Assembly (NCBI GenBank): GCA_946886255.1
Contig: CAMPIG010000103.1
Coordinates: 1-12,002, forward strand
Length of the DNA stretch: 12,002 bases
Direction: 5' to 3'
Origin: an uncultured Cellvibrio sp.
Lineage (GTDB): Bacteria > Pseudomonadota > Gammaproteobacteria > Pseudomonadales > Cellvibrionaceae
This document shows, one piece after another, positions 6,935 through 12,002 of this stretch. The position numbers and the translations under genes were made by a program. The notes under the pieces were generated by a model. The model ran no database searches, was not told the DNA's origin, and was given only the letters and a program-made list of their open reading frames with translations. Each line of letters opens with the position of its first letter. Position 1 is the stretch's first letter.

Positions 6935-6990
6935 TAAAAAAAGAACCCTGTGTTTTTGGCACAAAAGGAAATAAGTGCCGACACAGGGTT
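6935..6990 (-). terminator. Rho-independent terminator of the small secreted protein gene
   Basis: Read on the - strand, AACCCTGTGT (6990-6981) pairs perfectly with ACACAGGGTT (6953-6944), and GGCAC pairs with GTGCC further in. A C and a run of seven T follow directly. It lies about 65 bases after the stop of the gene at 7056-7319 and insulates it from the gene at 6478-6762. This is one of the clearest terminators in the window. Confidence 0.9.
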
Positions 6991-7055
6991 AATCACGAGG
7001 AGAAAAAGGGTCAATAAAGCTCCGGTTTCTGATGATATAAACCGGATAAATAAAA

Positions 7056-7319
7056 TCAGTAATCCAATTGGCTGTTAAATTTTTCTTCCAGACTTTTTTC
7101 CAGCTTGGCATTGAGCTTTTCATTCAGTGCATCAGTTTTTTCAGCCAGGATGTCAGTGTGACGTTGCTCGGCAGTGGTCTCCGCCTTTTCCAGTGTCCAG
7201 CTTAATGTGCTGCCGGTTTCTGCTGCCGCAATGGTCAGATTCGAATAGGCCGCAGCGTCATCTGCCAGTGCATTGGTGGTCAGTACTAGAGCTGCAACGA
7301 TAAAAGCGAGTTTTTTCAT
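7056..7319 (-). CDS. Small secreted protein, unknown function
   Basis: An 87-residue protein with a classical signal peptide (MKKLAFIVAALVLTTNALA, cleavage after residue 19, before DDAAAY). The mature part is about 68 residues, with no Cys, no membrane helix and a highly charged C-terminal half of repeating Glu, Lys and Leu (LNEKLNAKLEKSLEEKF) that should form an amphipathic helix or coiled coil. I do not recognise a family. It is likely periplasmic. Expression signals are strong: GGAGGA eight bases before the ATG, and a very good intrinsic terminator downstream. The upstream region carries a putative promoter and three related palindromes, so it is probably monocistronic and tightly controlled. 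An envelope-stress role would be a guess from the context. Confidence 0.8.
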   Translation of the reverse strand: MKKLAFIVAALVLTTNALADDAAAYSNLTIAAAETGSTLSWTLEKAETTAEQRHTDILAEKTDALNEKLNAKLEKSLEEKFNSQLDY

Positions 7320-7340
7320 GTTTTCGTCCTCCGTGGGATG

Positions 7341-7355
7341 TTTACCTTGGGTAAC
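7341..7355. promoter_or_regulatory. Operator-like palindrome, site 1
   Basis: TTTACCTTGGGTAAC is one of three related 15-bp dyads of the form GTTAC-N5-GTAAC upstream of the secreted protein gene. Read on the - strand (GTTACCCAAGGTAAA) it matches site 3 at 13 of 15 positions. It lies 21 bases before the start codon, between the putative transcription start and the ribosome binding site. Confidence 0.55.
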
Positions 7356-7390
7356 CGGTGCGCCCGGCTAGCCCTTGTTTGTTACTTGAT

Positions 7391-7405
7391 GTTACGCATG
7401 GTAAC
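7391..7405. promoter_or_regulatory. Operator-like palindrome, site 2
   Basis: GTTACGCATGGTAAC is a dyad with perfect 5-bp arms. An extra GTTAC half-site at 7381-7385 lies exactly ten bases before it. It overlaps the predicted start of transcription (about 7403) of the - strand gene, a position typical of a repressor. It differs from site 3 at two positions. Confidence 0.6.
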
Positions 7406-7409
7406 ACAT

Positions 7410-7437
7410 TTATTATTTTGTGCTAGTGGTATTTCAA
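7410..7437 (-). promoter_or_regulatory. Putative promoter of the small secreted protein gene
   Basis: On the - strand, TTGAAA (7437-7432) is followed after 16 bases by TAATAA (7415-7410). Transcription would start near 7403, inside palindrome site 2, giving a leader of about 84 bases. The -35 is good and the -10 only fair, so this is a moderate prediction. Confidence 0.45.
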
Positions 7438-7523
7438 ATAAGTTTATTTTCTGTGATGTTTTTGTGAATAAATACCGGTACTTATACGTGTTTATGCATG
7501 TGAGAGATAAACTTTGGCGTCAG

Positions 7524-7538
7524 GTTACACAAGGTAAC
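7524..7538. promoter_or_regulatory. Operator-like palindrome, site 3
   Basis: GTTACACAAGGTAAC has perfect 5-bp arms. It is 133 bases from site 2 and about 200 bases upstream of polA, so it could serve either direction or allow looping with sites 1 and 2. The rest of the 410-base gap between 7319 and polA shows no gene that I can support. Confidence 0.55.
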
Positions 7539-7703
7539 ACTTGTTGGCGGCTTCAAATGATTAGAGGAATTGGCGGGATTGGTTGGCCAAGGTAGGGCTA
7601 GGGCCAGAATTGGACTGGGTAACAAAGCGGCGCGACCGCCCCGTCGGTTGTTTTGGTGTATCCTGCGACCTTCTCTTATTCTGCCCACTTAGGGCGGAAC
7701 GTC

Positions 7704-7719
7704 TCTTTAATATTAAAGA
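7704..7719. promoter_or_regulatory. Perfect 16-bp AT-rich palindrome before polA
   Basis: TCTTTAATATTAAAGA is a perfect dyad ending ten bases before the polA ATG, where a Shine-Dalgarno sequence would be expected. It could be an operator or a weak hairpin over the translation start. No canonical ribosome binding site is seen for polA. Confidence 0.4.
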
Positions 7720-7729
7720 ATGATGATCC

Positions 7730-10519
7730 ATGACTCAGAATAATTTTCCCATCGTACCTTTGGTGCTGGTTGACGGCTCTTCATATTTATATCGGGCGTA
7801 TCACGCGTTACCGCCCCTGACCAATTCCAAAGGGCAGCCAACGGGAGCGGTTAAGGGCGTTATTAATATGTTGCGCCGCTTGCGCAAAGATTATCCCCAA
7901 AGTCCCATCGCTGTTGTCTTCGATGCAAAAGGAAAAACTTTTCGTGATGAGCTGTTTGCAGCTTACAAAGCCAATCGGCCGCCTATGCCTGATGATCTGC
8001 GGCCCCAGGTGCAACCTATTCACGACATCGTAACAGCCATGGGTTTACCGCTGCTGGTAGTCGAGGGTGTGGAAGCGGACGACGTTATTGGCACGCTTGC
8101 ACGACAGGCGGCGGAAAAATCTTATCCTGTTGTTATCTCCACAGGCGATAAGGATATGGCACAGCTGGTTTGTGAACATGTTCATCTGGTTAATACCATG
8201 ACCGACAGCTATCTGGATGTGCCGGGCGTGAGAGAAAAGTATGGGTTCGGGCCAGAGTTGATGATCGATTTCCTGGCGTTGATGGGCGATAAGGTTGACA
8301 ACATTCCTGGTGTGCCGGGAGTGGGCGAGAAAACCGCACTGGGTCTGATACAAGGTTTGGGTGGGCTTGATGCGATTTATACCAATCTTGAAGCCGTGCG
8401 CGAGCTGGATTTTCGCGGCGCAAAAAAAATGCCGGAAAAATTGCAGGAGCACCGTGATCAGGCTTATCTCTCTTATCAGCTCGCAACCATTAAAACAGAC
8501 GTGCCTCTGGCTGTGACCCCGGAATCCATCCATATCGGTCAGCCGGATAATCAACGTTTGCTCGCTTTATTTGCGGATCTGGAATTTAAAAGTTGGGTCG
8601 CGGAACTTGGTGATGCCGGTGTGGCGCCGACTGTAGATTTATTTCAAAGCCCAAACCCAAAACTCGATGCGACCGAAGCGCAGGCACACGTCGAAACCGT
8701 TGCGCCAGTTGAGGTCCGTTATGAAACGATTGTCGATAAAACCGCCCTTGGGCAGTGGATTGATCGTTTGGCAAAGGCCGAGCTTTTTGTATTTGATACA
8801 GAAACCACCAGCCTCGATCCCATGCAAGCCAGGATTGTCGGTGTTTCCTTTGCTGTCGCGCCGGGTGAAGCCGCTTATGTGCCGTGTGGGCACGATTATA
8901 TGGGCGCACCGACACAATTGGATCTTAAAGAGGTGTTGCAGTCGCTTAAACCTTTGCTGGAAAACGCCCACAAGCAAAAGGTGGGACAAAATCTGAAATA
9001 TGATCGCAGTGTCCTGCTGAATCATGATGTCAGGTTGGCGGGTATTGCCTATGACACCATGCTGGAGTCTTATGTGCTGAACTCCATCGGCAGCCGGCAT
9101 AATATGGATGTTCTCGCCCAAAAATATCTTGATCACACCACGATTCTCTTTGAAGACATTGCCGGTAAAGGGGCGAAGCAACTCACCTTTAACCAGATCA
9201 AGGTAGAAGACGCGGCGCCTTATGCTGCGGAAGATGCGGATATCACCTTGCGCCTGCACCAGCGCCTCTGGCCGGAGCTGGAGGCAATTGCCTCCTTAAA
9301 ACGTGTTTTTATCGATATTGAGATGCCGCTGTTACCGGTGTTGTCGACTATTGAGCGCAACGGTGCTTTGGTGGATGCCAAGCTGCTCGGTCAGCAAAGT
9401 ATTGAACTGGGCGAGCGCATGGTCGAGCTTGAGCGTAAGGCATACGATATTGCCGGGCAGGAATTTAATTTGGGGTCACCCAAACAATTGGGCGCGATTC
9501 TGTTTGATCAGTTAAAGCTGCCGGTGATCAAAAAGACTCCAACTGGTTCTCCCTCGACGGCGGAAGAGGTGTTGCAGGAGTTGGCGTTGGATTATCCCCT
9601 GCCCAAGGTGCTCATGGAATACCGTATGTTGGCCAAGCTTAAGTCCACCTACACTGATAAATTGCCGTTGATGATCAACCCGGAAACCAAGCGAATCCAC
9701 ACGTCATATCATCAGGCGGTAGCCGCTACGGGAAGACTCTCTTCGACAGATCCCAATCTGCAAAACATCCCCATTCGCAACGAGGAAGGCCGTCGAATTC
9801 GTCAGGCTTTCATAGCGCCAACAGGCTACCAAATCGTGGCAGCGGACTATTCGCAAATTGAACTGCGTATCATGGCCCACCTGTCAGAAGATGCTGGTTT
9901 GCTGAACGCTTTCGAGCATGAATTGGATGTGCATCGCGCCACGGCGGCCGAAGTATTTGGTGTTGACCTTGACCAGGTAACACCGGAGATGCGGCGCAGT
10001 GCCAAAGCCATCAACTTTGGTTTGATCTACGGCATGTCGGCGTTCGGCCTAGCCAAGCAATTGCATCTGGGCCGCAATGAGGCACAACAATATATTGATC
10101 GCTACTTTGAACGGTATCCCGGCGTCCAACGTTATATGAACGAAACGCGCGCGCTGGCTCATGAGCAGGGATATGTGGAAACTCTGTTTGGTCGGCGGCT
10201 TTATCTACCGGATATCAATGCCCGCAACAAAAATCTGCAACTGGCCGCAGAGCGAACAGCCATTAATGCACCTATGCAGGGAACAGCGGCGGATATCATC
10301 AAGGCTGCGATGATCAGCGTTGATACCTGGCTGTCTGAAAGCCAGCTTGATGCGCGTATGATCATGCAGGTACATGACGAACTGGTGCTGGAAGTCGCGG
10401 AGAATCAGGTTGAGGCAGTGAGCAAATCCCTGAAGCAATATATGTCGTCTGCTGCGGTCCTGAAAGTGCCTCTGTTAGTTGAGGTGGGGGTGGGAAACAA
10501 CTGGGATGAGGCGCATTAA
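7730..10519 (+). CDS. polA: DNA polymerase I
   Basis: Full-length DNA polymerase I, 929 residues (E. coli 928), used for Okazaki fragment maturation and repair synthesis. The N-terminal 5'-3' exonuclease (about 1-290) begins LVDGSSYLYRAYHAL and contains VEGVEADDVIGTLA and STGDKDMAQLV, plus the helix-hairpin-helix segment DNIPGVPGVGEKTA. The 3'-5' proofreading domain (about 340-520) keeps its catalytic acids: FDTETTSLD (Asp356, Glu358), GQNLKYD and YAAEDADITLRL, so it is predicted active. The polymerase domain has motif A VAADYSQIELR (Asp706), motif B RRSAKAINFGLIYG and motif C QVHDELVLEV (Asp883, Glu884). The ATG at 7730 is followed by the expected N-terminus, but the ribosome binding site is poor and an AT-rich palindrome sits just before it. 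Downstream lies the small-RNA region that separates it from engB. Confidence 0.98.
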   Translation: MTQNNFPIVPLVLVDGSSYLYRAYHALPPLTNSKGQPTGAVKGVINMLRRLRKDYPQSPIAVVFDAKGKTFRDELFAAYKANRPPMPDDLRPQVQPIHDIVTAMGLPLLVVEGVEADDVIGTLARQAAEKSYPVVISTGDKDMAQLVCEHVHLVNTMTDSYLDVPGVREKYGFGPELMIDFLALMGDKVDNIPGVPGVGEKTALGLIQGLGGLDAIYTNLEAVRELDFRGAKKMPEKLQEHRDQAYLSYQLATIKTDVPLAVTPESIHIGQPDNQRLLALFADLEFKSWVAELGDAGVAPTVDLFQSPNPKLDATEAQAHVETVAPVEVRYETIVDKTALGQWIDRLAKAELFVFDTETTSLDPMQARIVGVSFAVAPGEAAYVPCGHDYMGAPTQLDLKEVLQSLKPLLENAHKQKVGQNLKYDRSVLLNHDVRLAGIAYDTMLESYVLNSIGSRHNMDVLAQKYLDHTTILFEDIAGKGAKQLTFNQIKVEDAAPYAAEDADITLRLHQRLWPELEAIASLKRVFIDIEMPLLPVLSTIERNGALVDAKLLGQQSIELGERMVELERKAYDIAGQEFNLGSPKQLGAILFDQLKLPVIKKTPTGSPSTAEEVLQELALDYPLPKVLMEYRMLAKLKSTYTDKLPLMINPETKRIHTSYHQAVAATGRLSSTDPNLQNIPIRNEEGRRIRQAFIAPTGYQIVAADYSQIELRIMAHLSEDAGLLNAFEHELDVHRATAAEVFGVDLDQVTPEMRRSAKAINFGLIYGMSAFGLAKQLHLGRNEAQQYIDRYFERYPGVQRYMNETRALAHEQGYVETLFGRRLYLPDINARNKNLQLAAERTAINAPMQGTAADIIKAAMISVDTWLSESQLDARMIMQVHDELVLEVAENQVEAVSKSLKQYMSSAAVLKVPLLVEVGVGNNWDEAH

Positions 10520-10572
10520 TCAGCTTTCTTGAAGTTCTGACCGAGTCGTCAGAAAAATTTTGTCATTGGGGT

Positions 10573-10600
10573 GAACTTATTAAAACGTCGGTAGGTCATA
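10573..10600 (+). promoter_or_regulatory. Sigma-E/AlgU-type promoter of sRNA 1
   Basis: GAACTT (10573-10578), a 17-base spacer ending in GG, and TCATA (10596-10600) match the RpoE/AlgU consensus (GGAACTT, then GGTCNNA). The same elements with the same spacing recur at 10798-10825. No sigma-70 pair fits as well. Confidence 0.7.
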
Positions 10601-10605
10601 GAAAT

Positions 10606-10715
10606 GTGTGTTTTATGTTCATGAGCTAACTCCTCCCCCTGATTGGCTTTTTAAGCCAGCTAAGCCTTCTAGGTATCAAGCGAAGCAACCCCGATGATAA
10701 ATCGGGGTTTTTTTT
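10606..10715 (+). ncRNA. Candidate small RNA 1, ErsA/Spot 42-locus sRNA
   Basis: A predicted transcript of about 110 nt, starting six or so bases after the sigma-E-type -10 and ending in an intrinsic terminator. It carries an unpaired C-rich stretch, CTCCTCCCCC (10630-10639), able to pair with purine-rich ribosome binding sites. A 6-bp hairpin follows (TGGCTT, TTT loop, AAGCCA, 10644-10658). An A/G-rich segment then leads to the terminator with eight T, suitable for Hfq. The position between polA and engB is that of Spot 42 in enterobacteria and of the AlgU-controlled ErsA in Pseudomonas. Position, promoter type and size point to an ErsA-like RNA. Sequence homology cannot be tested here, and no convincing ORF lies within it. 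The 5' end is estimated. Confidence 0.7.
10687..10715 (+). terminator. Intrinsic terminator of sRNA 1 (and polA)
   Basis: AACCCCGAT (10687-10695) pairs perfectly with ATCGGGGTT (10701-10709) around GATAA, and a run of eight T (10708-10715) follows. It ends sRNA 1 and probably any polA transcript that reads through. Confidence 0.92.
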
Positions 10716-10797
10716 GCCCAAAATTCGGTCATTTGCGGTGAAAATTGGCGGAAGTGTCGACAAATACACGAACCGAGTAAAAAATTTCACCACCGTT

Positions 10798-10825
10798 GAA
10801 CTTAATTATCCGGCCGTCGGTCGTA
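10798..10825 (+). promoter_or_regulatory. Sigma-E/AlgU-type promoter of sRNA 2
   Basis: GAACTT (10798-10803), a 17-base spacer ending in CGTCGG, and TCGTA (10821-10825). It has the same element pair and spacing as the promoter of sRNA 1, although most of the spacer differs. This pattern suggests selection on the sigma-E contacts. Confidence 0.68.
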
Positions 10826-10830
10826 AATTC

Positions 10831-10946
10831 TGAACGCAAGTAGTGGCTACTCCCCATAGCTTCTGTAACCGCTTCAACTGACATCACCCCAAGGGTGTCA
10901 GTCCTTTACTCCGGTGATCTTCCTCTTGAATCACCGGATTTTTTTT
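10831..10946 (+). ncRNA. Candidate small RNA 2, tandem partner of sRNA 1
   Basis: A predicted transcript of about 116 nt with its own sigma-E-type promoter and terminator. Near the 5' end a small hairpin (AGTAG, TGG, CTACT; 10839-10851) is followed directly by CCCC, the counterpart of the C-rich tract in sRNA 1. A second hairpin pairs CACCC (10885-10889) with GGGTG (10893-10897), extended by CTGA/TCAG with a bulge. The terminator hairpin has an 11-base pyrimidine-rich loop (CTTCCTCTTGA), which is a second possible pairing site. Its body is unlike sRNA 1, so it probably has different targets under the same stress signal. I do not recognise it as a described family. The 5' end is estimated. The stretch contains no supported coding gene. 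Confidence 0.62.
10910..10946 (+). terminator. Intrinsic terminator of sRNA 2
   Basis: TCCGGTGAT (10910-10918) pairs perfectly with ATCACCGGA (10930-10938), followed by eight T (10939-10946). The T run is on the + strand, so it serves the sRNA and not the convergent engB gene, whose stop codon is 27 bases away. Confidence 0.92.
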
Positions 10947-10973
10947 GCTTCAAATTTGGGTGAAAGGGGCGTG

Positions 10974-11591
10974 TTACTGAGGGGTTTCCAGAGTCAGCCA
11001 GGATTGCAGTTGGGTTTGCAACTCTTCGATACCAGTGCGCTTCAAGGCAGAAAAGCATTGCACGCTGATACGCTCAGCTATTCCTGCCGCTTTTAATTCC
11101 TTGATGACGGCTTGGCGCACATTATTGGCCGGCCCGCGATTCAGTTTATCGGCTTTGGTGAGCAGTACATGGACCGGCATATCTGCCTTGATGGCCCAGC
11201 GAATCATGGTCGAATCAAATTCCTGTAACGGGTGACGAATGTCCATCAGGAGGATGAGGCCACGCAGACATTGGCGTTTTTGCAGATACTCCGACAGGTT
11301 GCGCTGCCATTCTTCTTTCATGTCGCGTGATACTTTGGCATAACCATAGCCGGGCAGATCTACCAATCGTTGTGTGTCTGAAAGATTGAAGAAATTGATC
11401 AGCTGGGTACGTCCGGGGGTCTTACTGGTTCGCGCCAGTTTACTGTTAGTCAACGCATTGATTGCGCTGGACTTTCCGGCATTGGAACGACCGGCAAAGG
11501 CAACTTCTACGCCGGTTTCCGGTGGGCATTCGCGCAGACTGGGCGCACTCTTGGTGAAATAGGCCTTGCTAAAAACAATGTCACTGCACAT
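10974..11591 (-). CDS. engB: Ribosome biogenesis GTPase EngB (YihA/YsxC)
   Basis: A small TrmE-Era-EngA-EngB-type GTPase needed for assembly of the large ribosomal subunit. The ATG at 11591 gives 205 residues; a TTG four codons upstream is open but has no ribosome binding site. The G1 loop is GRSNAGKSS (34-42), preceded by VEVAFA as in E. coli YihA. The G2 region [14 protein letters not shown] follows, then G3 [10 protein letters not shown]4 TKADK, and a G5-like SALK near [11 protein letters not shown]. All nucleotide-binding motifs are intact. It converges on the tandem sRNA units, whose last terminator is 27 bases past its stop. It is divergent from the cytochrome c4 gene, with a 178-base gap. 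The polA-(sRNA)-engB order is shared with E. coli and Pseudomonas. Confidence 0.96.
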   Translation of the reverse strand: MCSDIVFSKAYFTKSAPSLRECPPETGVEVAFAGRSNAGKSSAINALTNSKLARTSKTPGRTQLINFFNLSDTQRLVDLPGYGYAKVSRDMKEEWQRNLSEYLQKRQCLRGLILLMDIRHPLQEFDSTMIRWAIKADMPVHVLLTKADKLNRGPANNVRQAVIKELKAAGIAERISVQCFSALKRTGIEELQTQLQSWLTLETPQ

Positions 11592-11606
11592 AAAGCCCTG
11601 CAAAAT

Positions 11607-11635
11607 GGTGTGTTATTAAACGGTTGGTATATAAT
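11607..11635 (+). promoter_or_regulatory. Putative promoter of the cytochrome c4 gene
   Basis: A perfect TATAAT -10 element lies at 11630-11635, preceded by GGTA. The -35 region (about 11607-11612) is weak. Transcription from here gives a leader of about 130 bases before the cytochrome ATG at 11770. Confidence 0.5.
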
Positions 11636-11769
11636 GCGAACCGCTTCTATATGGCCGTTCCCGCATCGGGGGCGGAATTGTAGCCTGAGCATAACAGGCA
11701 AGGCCAATCAGGCCACAGAAGAAATCCTCGTAATCGTAACGAAACATAATCAGAACAACGGGTTAGCCA

Positions 11770-12002
11770 ATGAAAAATTTACTGAAGCATGCACTTTTTT
11801 CGCTGGGGTTGATGGCCATTGCGCAAGGCGCACTCGCCGTCGGTGATGCCAAAGCGGGTGCAGATAAAGTAGCGGTGTGTGCCGCTTGTCATGGTCCCGA
11901 CGGCAATAGCCCTCTGCCGACCTTCCCCAAACTTGCTGGTTTGGGTGAGAGATATCTGCATAAACAACTGCAGGATATCCAGGCTTGGGATCTTGAGAAA
12001 GA
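11770..12002 (+). CDS. Cytochrome c4, 5' part
   Basis: The N-terminal 77 residues of a periplasmic c-type cytochrome; the gene runs off the window end. A signal peptide (residues 1-23, ending AQGALA before VGDAKAG) is followed by AGADKVAVCAACHGPDGNS, with the haem-binding CAACH at residues 37-41, then PTFPKLAGLGERYLHKQL. This is the characteristic first domain of cytochrome c4, normally a di-haem protein of about 190-210 residues that passes electrons from the bc1 complex to terminal oxidases. The second haem domain would lie outside the window. The ATG at 11770 has only a weak ribosome binding site, but the signal peptide fixes it. Its position next to engB agrees with Pseudomonas. A role with the oxidase assembly genes at 1-1055 is plausible. 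Confidence 0.92.
   Translation, partial: MKNLLKHALFSLGLMAIAQGALAVGDAKAGADKVAVCAACHGPDGNSPLPTFPKLAGLGERYLHKQLQDIQAWDLEK

Larger units (their letters stand above)
10540..10728 (+). repeat. Diverged tandem repeat, unit 1 (sRNA module)
   Basis: The first of two copies of a module. Shared landmarks, in the same order in unit 2 about 225-232 bases later, are ACCGAGT (10540), AAAAATTT (10553), GAACTTA (10573), CGTCGG, TCATA (10596), a C-rich tract, a terminator with eight T (10708) and CAAAATTCGG after it. The transcript bodies have diverged strongly, while the promoter and terminator surroundings are conserved. Confidence 0.65.
10772..10959 (+). repeat. Diverged tandem repeat, unit 2 (sRNA module)
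   Basis: The second copy of the module, with landmarks in the same order as unit 1: ACCGAGT (10772), AAAAATTT (10780), GAACTTA (10798), CGTCGG, TCGTA (10821), a short C tract (10851-10855), a terminator with eight T (10939) and CAAATTTGG after it. The offsets from unit 1 are 232, 227, 225, 225 and 231 bases for the first two, the promoter elements and the terminator. This looks like an old duplication with small indels. Confidence 0.65.

Noticed and set aside
7338..7595. An 85-codon + strand frame in the gap before polA
   Set aside because: It has no ribosome binding site, covers the palindromes and promoter of the divergent gene, and its sequence looks like translated non-coding DNA.
8045..9259. 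Long - strand open frames (169 and 206 codons) within polA
   Set aside because: They lie opposite the conserved polA reading frame, with no family motifs and no initiation signals. They are codon-bias shadows.
10560..10586. A sigma-70 reading of the sRNA 1 promoter starting from TTGTCA
   Set aside because: No acceptable -10 is found at 16-18 bases, and the element is not shared with the second unit, whereas GAACTT and TCRTA are.
1..12002. Possible mobile element, phage or defence island
   Set aside because: No transposase, integrase, terminal repeat, CRISPR repeat or toxin-antitoxin signature was seen. The gene order is that of a core chromosomal region.

Overview
This window looks like the chromosome of a gammaproteobacterium related to Pseudomonas and Cellvibrio. 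The order zur-znuC-znuB / znuA / polA / engB / cytochrome c4 matches my recollection of the Pseudomonas layout, while the small hypothetical genes and the moderate GC content suggest a Cellvibrionaceae-type relative. The genus call is an inference. No insertion sequence, prophage, CRISPR array, tRNA or rRNA was seen.

Layout. (1) 1-1055, + strand: the end of a cytochrome oxidase biogenesis operon, with the 3' part of heme O synthase (cyoE) and an SCO1/SenC copper chaperone. (2) 1056-1793: a single lipoprotein gene (DUF4410-like) with its own putative promoter, a leader hairpin and a terminator stem. (3) 1807-3304, - strand: an LpxH-like metallophosphatase, preceded by a two-gene unit of small unrecognised proteins. 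(4) 3416-6519: the zinc uptake locus. zur, znuC and znuB overlap in one - strand operon, and znuA is divergent. A clear Zur box lies between zur and znuA. (5) 6478-6762, - strand: a second copy (about half identical) of the small protein at 2777-3058. It is convergent with znuA and overlaps its 3' end. (6) 6935-7729: a strong terminator, an 87-residue secreted protein, and an intergenic region carrying three near-identical GTTAC-N5-GTAAC palindromes. (7) 7730-10519: polA. (8) 10520-10973: a non-coding stretch. (9) 10974-11591, - strand: engB; then 11770-12002, + strand: the start of cytochrome c4.

The most interesting region is polA-engB. Enterobacteria and vibrios keep Spot 42 (spf) at this locus, and Pseudomonas keeps the AlgU-dependent sRNA ErsA there. 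Here the region reads as two tandem, diverged copies of one unit of about 230 bp. Each copy has a sigma-E/AlgU-type promoter (GAACTT, 17 nt, TCRTA), a transcript of about 110 nt with a C-rich stretch, and a strong intrinsic terminator followed by eight T. I infer a duplicated pair of envelope-stress small RNAs at the Spot 42/ErsA locus. A second notable item is the operator-like palindrome set upstream of the small secreted protein. A third is the pair of orphan paralogues flanking the zinc locus.
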